From: a virus
Strand: one strand, 5' to 3'
Virus record (IMG/VR): IMGVR_UViG_3300009149_000039
Location: 1 to 55,342 of that record
Length of the DNA stretch: 55,342 nucleotides
The translations under genes were made by a program, and so were the position numbers. Below the pieces are notes generated by a model. The model was not told the DNA's origin and did no database searches. It saw only the letters and a program-made list of their open reading frames with translations. Positions 48,583-53,490 of the stretch are shown here, piece after piece. Every line of letters starts with the position of its first letter. The first letter of the stretch is position 1.

Positions 48583-49017
48583 ATGAAAAAATTATTATGG
48601 TTAGACGATTTTAGGGACCCATTTGATGAAAAATCAAATTGGTTAGCATATAACTCAATACGAATAGAAAAACCATTCGAAATAATATGGGTTAAAAATT
48701 ATGATGAATTTATAGATTGGATAATTAAAAATGGATTACCATACCAAATAAGTTTTGACCACGATTTGGCGGATGAACATTATAGTCCTGATATGTATAA
48801 AACACCAGATGTATATAATAAACATTATGATGATTTTAGAGAAAAAACAGGTATGGATTGTGCAAAATGGTTAATAAGTTATTGTATAAACAATAATGTA
48901 AGTGTTCCTAAATTTACTGTACATAGTGCGAATCCCGTTGGTGGTGAAAATATTCGAGCACTACTTAGTAACTTTATCCGGCATCATCCGGTAATAAATA
49001 ATAAAAATTCTTGTTGA
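48583..49017 (+). CDS. Cyclic-phosphate-processing receiver-like (cREC) protein
   Basis: 144 aa from the ATG at 48583. KKLLWLDDFRDP (Asp pair at 8-9), QISFDHDLADE (58-62) and FTVHSANPVGGENI (111-124) are the conserved blocks of the cREC version of the receiver fold. cREC proteins have been proposed to act on RNA or nucleotide cyclic phosphates in RNA repair. Its place inside a tRNA array, 127 bases from an RNase P RNA, makes a tRNA maintenance role attractive. The biochemical role is inferred. Confidence 0.7.
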   Translation: MKKLLWLDDFRDPFDEKSNWLAYNSIRIEKPFEIIWVKNYDEFIDWIIKNGLPYQISFDHDLADEHYSPDMYKTPDVYNKHYDDFREKTGMDCAKWLISYCINNNVSVPKFTVHSANPVGGENIRALLSNFIRHHPVINNKNSC

Positions 49018-49108
49018 TAATCAACCGATTATAAGTTTATCCGGTAATATCTGGCAAAAAGTGTCCATGCAAATGGTATTTTTTATCCATTTTAGGGTAG
49101 CTTGGACA

Positions 49109-49135
49109 TAATGTCCAAGCAAATGTCCAAGCTAA
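49109..49135 (+). other. Alternative hairpins before rnpB
   Basis: AGCTTGGACAT can pair with either of two nearby ATGTCCAAGC copies (GCTTGGACAT-A-ATGTCCAAGC and a wider version), giving two mutually exclusive hairpins just before the RNase P RNA. Confidence 0.6.
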
Positions 49136-49143
49136 CAAAATAT

Positions 49144-49385
49144 ATTGAAATTTCTATCGCTCCACGGAGAGGAAATTCGGGACATCATCGCTTAAGGTAG
49201 AAGATAATATCATTAAAAATGCACGATATCATTTATTATGATATTAAGCAAAAATTGTGATATTATCGTTTGTACTACCGAGGATGCAACACAAAACAGT
49301 TTAGAGGGTGAGCGACTCTATTATAACGAGGTAGTGGCAAGTAGATAAATGATAGAATAATACAGAATCCCGGTTATATTTCAAT
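49144..49385 (+). ncRNA. rnpB: RNase P RNA
   Basis: P1: ATTGAAAT (49144-49151) pairs with ATTTCAAT (49378-49385). P2: CTATC (49154-49158) pairs with GATAG (49351-49355). CR-I: GAGAGGAAATTCGGGAC compares with GAGGAAAGTCCGGGC; CR-V: ACAGAATCCCGGTTAT compares with ACAGAACCCGGCTTAT, and CGGGA/TCCCG forms P4. TAGATAAATGATAG before CR-V matches the bacterial TAGATGAATGA segment. At about 242 bases it is much shorter than host RNase P RNA (usually 350-400), so specificity-domain helices are reduced. It would cut 5' leaders from the surrounding pre-tRNAs, probably with host RnpA. Confidence 0.8.
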
Positions 49386-49393
49386 TTTAATAC

Positions 49394-49465
49394 AGGTGTA
49401 TAGTTCAACGGCTAGAATAATGGTCTCCAAAACCATAGATGGGGGTTCGAATCCCTCTACTCCTG
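49394..49465 (+). tRNA. tRNA-Trp(CCA)
   Basis: Acceptor AGGTGTA / TACTCCT (one T-T mismatch), discriminator G, D-stem GTTC/GAAT, anticodon arm ATGGT-CTCCAAA-ACCAT, T-arm GGGGG-TTCGAAT-CCCTC. Begins 8 bases after rnpB. Confidence 0.85.
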
Positions 49466-49477
49466 CAAAAAATAAAT

Positions 49478-49549
49478 GGCCTTATAGTTCAATGGATAGA
49501 ACACAACACTACGGATGTTAAGATGAGAGTTCGAGTCTTTCTAGGGTCA
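49478..49549 (+). tRNA. tRNA-Arg(ACG)
   Basis: Acceptor GGCCTTA / TAGGGTC, D-arm GTTC-AATGGATA-GAAC, anticodon loop CTACGGA, T-loop TTCGAGT. Confidence 0.8.
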
Positions 49550-49557
49550 CTATATAT

Positions 49558-49635
49558 TGGGATTTTGGGTAGGGACAGTATCATGAACTGTTTTGGGTAG
49601 CACCCCCCGTTGAAGTTCGATTCTTCTAATCCCAA
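49558..49635 (+). tRNA. Atypical tRNA(CAT)-like, no D-arm
   Basis: Acceptor TGGGATT / AATCCCA perfect, anticodon arm ACAGT-ATCATGA-ACTGT perfect (CAT), T-loop TTCGATT. Only 10 bases precede the anticodon stem; 19 bases follow it, including a GGG-TAGCA-CCC hairpin. TTTTGGGTAG is present twice (about 49563 and 49591). Same 78-base length as the D-armless gene at 46159. Confidence 0.5.
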
Positions 49636-49638
49636 CAG

Positions 49639-49660
49639 TTAATCGGAATAATTCCGATTA
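49639..49660 (+). other. Hairpin
   Basis: TAATCGGAAT / ATTCCGATTA, near-perfect palindrome between tRNA genes. Confidence 0.5.
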
Positions 49661-49710
49661 TGTGGTTCTTATATCGCAACTTAGTAGTAAAGGTGATATT
49701 AAGATCAAAG

Positions 49711-49738
49711 ATGGGGGAAAACTAATGAAACCCCCATA
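49711..49738 (+). other. Hairpin before tRNA-Cys
   Basis: ATGGGGG / CCCCCAT stem ending a few bases before tRNA-Cys. Confidence 0.5.
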
Positions 49739-49741
49739 CCA

Positions 49742-49813
49742 GGTCCTGTGTCCGATTGGCTAAGGTGGCGGACTGCAAATCCGTTTATATGAGTTCGAAT
49801 CTCATCGGGACCT
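49742..49813 (+). tRNA. tRNA-Cys(GCA)
   Basis: Acceptor GGTCCTG / CGGGACC with discriminator T typical of Cys, anticodon arm GCGGA-CTGCAAA-TCCGT, T-arm ATGAG-TTCGAAT-CTCAT. Confidence 0.85.
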
Positions 49814-49819
49814 CAATAT

Positions 49820-49893
49820 GGTGATTGTAGCTGAATTGGTAAAGCACCTGACTGTGAATCAGAAGATTGTCGGTTCGACCCCGATCTTTCACC
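49820..49893 (+). tRNA. tRNA-His(GTG)
   Basis: Extra 5' G opposite discriminator C, the His hallmark. Anticodon loop CTGTGAA, T-arm GTCGG-TTCGACC-CCGAT. The acceptor GTGATTG / CTTTCAC carries two T-T mismatches. Confidence 0.8.
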
Positions 49894-49901
49894 CAAATAA
49901 T

Positions 49902-49989
49902 ACACTCGCTCATTTGGCGTGACCTGCGGGCTCCAACCCCGTTCTTTTGAGTAGCAATATAGGTGAGGGTTCGAATCCCTACGAGTGTG
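49902..49989 (+). tRNA. Atypical tRNA(CCA)-like with long variable region
   Basis: Acceptor ACACTCG / CGAGTGT perfect, discriminator G, anticodon arm GCGGG-CTCCAAC-CCCGT, T-loop TTCGAAT. The variable region is 22 bases (contains TTTTGAGTAGCA, like the 49558 gene). The D-stem is weak. Confidence 0.5.
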
Positions 49990-50078
49990 CAACATAACAT
50001 AGGGTGTAAACTTGTGGAGAAGCAAGTCTTCGGAAAATACGTACCGTTGAAGCATTTGATTCTGATGCAGCCCTAAAT
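49990..50078. other. Spacer with tRNA-like remnants
   Basis: ACTTG / CAAGT hairpin with loop TGGAGAAG, then GCATT-TGATTCT-GATGC that looks like a damaged T-arm, and AGGGTG ... CAGCCCT. Possibly a decayed tRNA. Confidence 0.3.
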
Positions 50079-50150
50079 CCCGCCCTGGCTTAATGGTAGA
50101 GCGTCACTCTCATAAGGTGAAGTGTTCCAGTTCGAATCTGGAGGGCGGGA
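50079..50150 (+). tRNA. tRNA(CAT), Met or Ile2
   Basis: Acceptor CCCGCCC / GGGCGGG perfect, anticodon arm TCACT-CTCATAA-GGTGA, T-arm TCCAG-TTCGAAT-CTGGA. Confidence 0.85.
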
Positions 50151-50192
50151 CAAAAAAAATAAATAAAATGTCGAACATAATGATTTTTTGTT

Positions 50193-50200
50193 TATATTTG
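50193..50200 (+). promoter_or_regulatory. Bacteroidetes -7 box before 50226 gene
   Basis: TATATTTG 25 bases before ATG 50226; the -33 half is not clear. Confidence 0.5.
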
Positions 50201-50225
50201 CATTTGAATTTTAAAGTATATTATA

Positions 50226-51095
50226 ATGTTAAAAATTGATGAAGGTTTTGATGAAATAATTAAATGTAATTATGAATTATATTCTGTAAAATTATTTGAA
50301 TTAAAAGAATTAGCAAAATCTTGGTATAAAGATATTAATTTTAATGATTTTGATAATAGATTTATTGGTGATAACGATTCGAATAAACTAATTCAAATGA
50401 AAAAAACCGGTATTTTATGTAATTACTTTTTTGCGTATAAAGAAGATAATATTTATCATCTTCTTGATGGGTTTAATCGGTTATTTACTGATTATGGTCA
50501 TATTAATGTTGACACAACTGTTTATTTGAAAGTTTTAGTAGGGGAGTTAAAAGATAATCACTTAATGTCTATTATGTTTATGCTTAATACTTGGAAATTA
50601 CAAACACAAGGAGTTCATTCATTTAGAATTACGAATTTTTTAGATAGGGGGTTTAGATTATTTTTATATAGTAAATTTGATATAAAACTATATGATTACA
50701 CTAACATTGATTATTACGATAGAATAAGAAACGATAAAGATATAGATGTTTTAGAAAAATATTTTATACGTGAAAGAGAATATAGTGATATGTTTAAATA
50801 TGAATTAGATGATTTAGCTATTCTTTTTTACAATAAAAACATAATAAATGATTTTAAAGAAATAATAAAATCAAATGATTATTTAACTGAACCTTTTAAC
50901 AATTATAATAAATTTCTTTATGGATTTATAATGTGGATATCACATAAAAGAATAAAAGGAGATAATTCTGAATATAAATTTCAAACATATTTAAATAAAT
51001 TATATCAGGATAAAAAATTCTTTAAAAAATTACAAGGAATGTCAGGAACAGACAGCACTAGAAAAAATATTTATAAATTCTTTCGTAATTTATAA
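50226..51095 (+). CDS. Hypothetical protein, ParB/DGQHR-like motif
   Basis: 289 aa. IYHLLDGFNRLFTDYG (about 78-93) resembles the D-G-x-x-R motif of ParB-like and DGQHR nuclease-type folds; the remainder is helical, ending GMSGTDSTRKNIYKFF. Family placement is tentative. It stands alone in the RNA island behind a host-type promoter, so it may act early against host DNA or RNA. No catalytic role can be stated. Confidence 0.5.
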   Translation: MLKIDEGFDEIIKCNYELYSVKLFELKELAKSWYKDINFNDFDNRFIGDNDSNKLIQMKKTGILCNYFFAYKEDNIYHLLDGFNRLFTDYGHINVDTTVYLKVLVGELKDNHLMSIMFMLNTWKLQTQGVHSFRITNFLDRGFRLFLYSKFDIKLYDYTNIDYYDRIRNDKDIDVLEKYFIREREYSDMFKYELDDLAILFYNKNIINDFKEIIKSNDYLTEPFNNYNKFLYGFIMWISHKRIKGDNSEYKFQTYLNKLYQDKKFFKKLQGMSGTDSTRKNIYKFFRNL

Positions 51096-51103
51096 AAATT
51101 ATG

Positions 51104-51111
51104 TATATTTG
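51104..51111 (+). promoter_or_regulatory. Bacteroidetes -7 box before tRNA-Gly/fMet pair
   Basis: TATATTTG 21 bases before the tRNA-Gly-like gene. Confidence 0.55.
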
Positions 51112-51114
51112 CAA

Positions 51115-51126
51115 AGTTCTTTAAAA
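51115..51126 (+). promoter_or_regulatory. boxA-like site
   Basis: AGTTCTTTAAAA between the promoter and the first tRNA of this block. Confidence 0.4.
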
Positions 51127-51132
51127 TAAAAA

Positions 51133-51201
51133 GCGGGAATAGCTCAGAGAAAGAGCTGGAGGTCACCTCTGTAAGCGAAGGTTCAAGTCCTTCTTCCCGC
51201 T
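51133..51201 (+). tRNA. tRNA-Gly-like with 3-base anticodon loop
   Basis: Acceptor GCGGGAA / TTCCCGC with discriminator T, D-arm GCTC-AGAGAAA-GAGC and T-arm GAAGG-TTCAAGT-CCTTC are perfect and Gly-like. The anticodon region GGAGG-TCA-CCTCT folds into a stem with only three loop bases, so no normal anticodon exists. 69 bases. It could serve as an acylated but non-decoding tRNA, or be dead. Confidence 0.5.
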
Positions 51202-51206
51202 CACAT

Positions 51207-51297
51207 CGCGGGATGGAGCAGTCAGGTCAGCTCGCTAGGCTCATAACCTAGATTCGGTATCAATCCGCTTGCGAGGGTTCAAATCCCTCTCCCGCAA
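51207..51297 (+). tRNA. Initiator tRNA-fMet(CAT) with expanded variable loop
   Basis: CGCGGGA / TCCCGCA with the C1-A72 mismatch of initiators, D-stem GAGC/GCTC, anticodon arm CTAGG-CTCATAA-CCTAG, T-arm GAGGG-TTCAAAT-CCCTC. The variable region is 21 bases instead of 5 and can form CGG-TATCAAT-CCG. Confidence 0.75.
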
Positions 51298-51354
51298 CAA
51301 AATAAATTGGTATTATTTATATATATTTATATAAGTAATTGTAAAATTAAGGGG

Positions 51355-51362
51355 TATTTATA
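51355..51362 (+). promoter_or_regulatory. TATTTATA element before 51387 gene
   Basis: TATTTATA 24 bases before the ATG at 51387. Confidence 0.3.
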
Positions 51363-51386
51363 CCATTATTTATATTTACTTATATT

Positions 51387-51578
51387 ATGTGGGAGTATTA
51401 CAAAACACTTATTTTATATGAAGACCATAAAGATTTAACTGACCAGTTAAATAAATTGGGTAGTGACAATTGGGAGATTATATATTATAAGGAGCTTCCA
51501 AAACAACAATTTGCATTACGTTCCCAAGTTGAAATTTTATTAAAAAGACCGAATATCATTGATTTAAGTGATAATTGA
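51387..51578 (+). CDS. Small DUF4177-like protein
   Basis: 63 aa. MWEYYKTLILYED, then LTDQLNKLGSDNWEIIYYKE and a final VEILLKR follow the DUF4177 layout (W-E-Y start, L-N-x-L-G-x-x-G-W-E core, K-R end). Function unknown. Its last codons are part of a 22-bp direct repeat. Confidence 0.65.
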   Translation: MWEYYKTLILYEDHKDLTDQLNKLGSDNWEIIYYKELPKQQFALRSQVEILLKRPNIIDLSDN

Positions 51579-51601
51579 AAATATCATTGATTTAAGTGAT
51601 A
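51552..51601. repeat. 22-bp direct repeat, two copies
   Basis: AATATCATTGATTTAAGTGA plus TA occurs at 51552-51573 and 51580-51601; the first copy is coding for the end of the small protein. Confidence 0.8.
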
Positions 51602-51610
51602 TTATAATAT

Positions 51611-51696
51611 GGAAGGCACCCGGCCGGATGAGGAGCTTGTCTTGAAAACAGGTAGCGGTTTAAAACCCGTTTGGGGTTCGAGTCCCTAGCCTTCCG
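51611..51696 (+). tRNA. tRNA-Ser(TGA)
   Basis: Acceptor GGAAGGC / GCCTTCC, anticodon arm CTTGT-CTTGAAA-ACAGG, genuine type II variable arm (GCGGTTT/AAACCCG), T-arm TGGGG-TTCGAGT-CCCTA, discriminator G. Confidence 0.88.
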
Positions 51697-51736
51697 CAAG
51701 AAAAATGAAAATAAATGAAAAAAATATTAAAAAAAG

Positions 51737-51767
51737 TTTGGTAATTCAAAAAGTTTTTGTATATTTG
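51737..51767 (+). promoter_or_regulatory. Bacteroidetes-type promoter
   Basis: TTTG at 51737-51740, 19-base spacer, TATATTTG at 51760-51767. Confidence 0.75.
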
Positions 51768-51785
51768 CAATAATTATTAATAGAG

Positions 51786-51884
51786 ATGAAAAATTTATCG
51801 TACATACAGCCGAGTTCATATAGACCATATAATGGTACAGGAACAGTTACGCTTTTAAATGATGCGATAGGTTCGGATTCTTGA
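51786..51884 (+). CDS. 32-aa ORF in short promoter-terminator unit
   Basis: ATG 51786, TGA 51882-51884; starts MKNLSYIQPSSYRPYNGTGT. Together with promoter and terminator it forms a roughly 170-base transcript that mirrors the unit at 45713-45938. Either a microprotein or a small RNA. Confidence 0.4.
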   Translation: MKNLSYIQPSSYRPYNGTGTVTLLNDAIGSDS

Positions 51885-51913
51885 CAATAGAAATTATAGA
51901 AATTTTAATTAAA

Positions 51914-51947
51914 AGACCCGGACTTAAAAAAAAGTTCGGGTTTTTTT
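51914..51947 (+). terminator. Terminator of 51786 unit
   Basis: ACCCGGACTT / AAGTTCGGGT stem followed by TTTTTTT. Confidence 0.85.
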
Positions 51948-51969
51948 GTTTCTATTAGATAATAAAATA

Positions 51970-52016
51970 ATAAGGCAACAACCTTATAATGATACACTAT
52001 AAGGCAACAACCTTAT
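51970..52016. repeat. Two copies of a palindromic 18-mer
   Basis: ATAAGGCAACAACCTTAT at 51970-51987 and 51999-52016; each is a hairpin (ATAAGG/CCTTAT), and the spacing is 29 bases. Confidence 0.75.
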
Positions 52017-52022
52017 GATAAG

Positions 52023-52034
52023 GGTTCTTTGACA
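52023..52034 (+). promoter_or_regulatory. boxA-like site before intron-bearing tRNA-Leu
   Basis: GGTTCTTTGACA, close to the boxA found in Bacteroidetes rRNA leaders. Confidence 0.45.
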
Positions 52035-52138
52035 TACTGTGAAAAAAAAAATAATAACACAATAGGTGGAATAATTTATGCCAAAATTTTATTTCACCAT
52101 ACGGTCCTGTGGCGGACGTTGGAATACGCAACAGACTT

Positions 52139-53095
52139 TAATAAAATACCGTAAAATTCTAATAATCGAACCAGAGGGGGTGTTTTTATGTGTTTTAAGT
52201 TATATTTATACTATATGAAACATAAATATAATAAAGAACAAGTACAAATAGCAGTAAAAAATAGTTTTTCTATTGCCCAAGTTTGTAGAGAATTAAAAAT
52301 ACGACCATCTGGAGGGAATTATGACACCGTAAAAAAATTGTTCAAAAAATGGGATATTAATATTGATCATTTTACTGGACAAGGATGGAATGTTGGTTTA
52401 AAATTTAAACCTTATAAAAAATACGAACTAAAAGATGTATTAATAAAAAACTCTCCATATAGGTCGACATATTCACTTAAAAAACGATTAATAAAGGAGG
52501 GGGTTAAAAAAAGAATGTGTGAAAACTGTTTTAGAGAAACGTGGATTAATAACCCAATCAATTTAGAACTTCATCACATAAATGGTGATAACACCGATCA
52601 TAGACTAGTAAATTTATTACTACTATGTCCAAATTGTCACTCATATACCCCAAATTTTAGAAAAGGTAAGAGTGCTCTTTCTGAAAAGAAAGAAGTAGAA
52701 TACCGTAAATTCAAGGAAACCTTAACACATAATGGTGATGGCAATCTTGAGCCAAGCTTTTTAACAAAAGAAGGTGCAGAGACTAGACACGGTAAATCTA
52801 AATCTAAAGATGAACATATTTGTTTAAATTGTAAAAAAATATTTTATAATAGAAATAAAGAAAGAAAATATTGTTCAACCAAATGTTATAGAGAACATAT
52901 AAAAATTAATATTCCTAAAGTACCTGAGTTAATAAAAAAATTTAAAGAATTAAAAACATTTACAAAGGTTGGGGAATTTTACTCTGTAAGTGATAACGCC
53001 GTAAAAAAATGGTGTAAATCATATGGAATTTTAGACATGATTAAGGAATAGTCCAGACCACAAACAATAATAGTAATGAAAATTATAGTGGTACG
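52139..53095 (+). ncRNA. Group I intron in tRNA-Leu
   Basis: 957 bases. Core elements are recognisable: Q-like GCAATCTTGAGCCAAGC (52741-52757), R-like GGTGCAGAGACTAGACAC (52773-52790) and S-like GGAATAGTCC (53045-53054, pairing with GACTA of R). The intron ends in G (53095), as group I introns do. P1 could not be resolved by eye. Confidence 0.8.
52215..53051 (+). CDS. Intron-encoded HNH homing endonuclease
   Basis: 278 aa from ATG 52215 (ATG 52188 adds nine poor residues). N-terminal helix-turn-helix-like part (FSIAQVCRELKIRPSGGNYD), HNH nuclease core CENCFRETWINNPINLELHH to LLLCPNCHSYTP, then a stretch that is a translation of the intron core (NGDGNLEPSFLTKEGAETRH), and a C-terminal zinc and HTH part (CLNCKKIFYNRNKERKYC). 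So the reading frame crosses the ribozyme core and stops within the S element. It would promote intron homing into intronless tRNA-Leu genes. Confidence 0.85.
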   Translation: MKHKYNKEQVQIAVKNSFSIAQVCRELKIRPSGGNYDTVKKLFKKWDINIDHFTGQGWNVGLKFKPYKKYELKDVLIKNSPYRSTYSLKKRLIKEGVKKRMCENCFRETWINNPINLELHHINGDNTDHRLVNLLLLCPNCHSYTPNFRKGKSALSEKKEVEYRKFKETLTHNGDGNLEPSFLTKEGAETRHGKSKSKDEHICLNCKKIFYNRNKERKYCSTKCYREHIKINIPKVPELIKKFKELKTFTKVGEFYSVSDNAVKKWCKSYGILDMIKE

Positions 53096-53150
53096 AAACC
53101 CTGTTTTTCGCTGGTTCGATTCCAGTCAGGATCACATTATTATAAAAGAA

Positions 53151-53234
53151 AAGTTGCCTTTGTGGTTACCACTACAATCCGCAGTAGTACGGTATTTAGG
53201 GTCATGACGTACCCACACAAAGGGCGGACAACTT
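53151..53234 (+). ncRNA. Compact pseudoknotted RNA, unknown family
   Basis: 84 bases with mutually compatible helices: AAGTTG/CAACTT (53151-56, 53229-34), CCTTTGTG/CACAAAGG (53157-64, 53216-23), TACC/GGTA (53167-70, 53191-94), ACTAC/GTAGT (53171-75, 53184-88) and GGGT/ACCC (53199-202, 53211-14). The apical loop TCCGC (53178-82) pairs perfectly with GCGGA (53224-28). No tRNA or known ribozyme signature fits. It could be a ribozyme, riboswitch or protein-binding RNA. Confidence 0.6.
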
Positions 53235-53246
53235 AAAAAAATATTG

Positions 53247-53311
53247 AGTTAAACAATCTGAAACTTTATTAGGTGTATAATGGTGTATATAAAATGGATG
53301 ACTGTTTAACT
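53247..53311 (+). other. Hairpin before tRNA-Arg(TCT)
   Basis: AGTTAAACA / TGTTTAACT perfect 9-bp stem; the loop holds a near-duplicate GGTGTATAATGGTGTATA. Ends 5 bases before the tRNA. Confidence 0.55.
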
Positions 53312-53316
53312 TTTAT

Positions 53317-53389
53317 GGCCTCATAGCATAATGGATAGTGCGACAGGTTTCTACCCTGTTACGTGGGGGTTCGAGTCCCTCTGGGGTTA
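53317..53389 (+). tRNA. tRNA-Arg(TCT)
   Basis: Acceptor GGCCTCA / TGGGGTT (three G-T pairs), D-stem GCAT/GTGC, anticodon arm ACAGG-TTTCTAC-CCTGT, T-arm GGGGG-TTCGAGT-CCCTC. Confidence 0.82.
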
Positions 53390-53401
53390 CTATTTTAATA
53401 A

Positions 53402-53478
53402 CTGGGTGTTCCACAGATGGCTATATGGCCTCGCCTTGGACGCGAGTGTTTTCGGGGGTTCGAATCCCTCCACCCAGA
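53402..53478 (+). tRNA. tRNA-Pro(TGG)
   Basis: Acceptor CTGGGTG / CACCCAG, D-stem CCA/TGG with a long loop, anticodon arm CTCGC-CTTGGAC-GCGAG, T-arm GGGGG-TTCGAAT-CCCTC. 77 bases. Confidence 0.82.
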
Positions 53479-53490
53479 CAAAACAATAAT

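Larger units (their letters stand above)
52103..53134 (+). tRNA. tRNA-Leu(TAA) interrupted by group I intron
   Basis: 5' exon 52103-52138 (acceptor GGTCCTG, D-region TGGCGGACGTTGG, anticodon stem ACAGA, loop CTT) and 3' exon 53096-53134 (loop AAAC, CCTGT, TTTTC, GCTGG-TTCGATT-CCAGT, CAGGATC, A). Joined, the loop reads CTT-AAAC and gives anticodon TAA. The split falls between bases 34 and 35, as in the known tRNA-Leu(UAA) introns. One A-C mismatch closes the loop; the variable loop is short as in the Leu(TAG) gene at 53945. Confidence 0.75.

Noticed and set aside
45778-51884. The two micro-ORFs as paralogues
   Set aside because: Their peptides share no convincing similarity; only the transcription-unit layout is alike.
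52188-52214. ATG 52188 as start of the intron HNH gene
   Set aside because: Adds nine hydrophobic residues with no domain; ATG 52215 begins the charged, conserved-looking N-terminus.
53151-53234. Known self-cleaving ribozyme (twister, hammerhead, HDV)
   Set aside because: The pseudoknot recalls twister, but P1 stacks directly on P2 without the conserved 5' internal loop; hammerhead core CTGATGA/GAAA and HDV topology are absent. Left as unknown.
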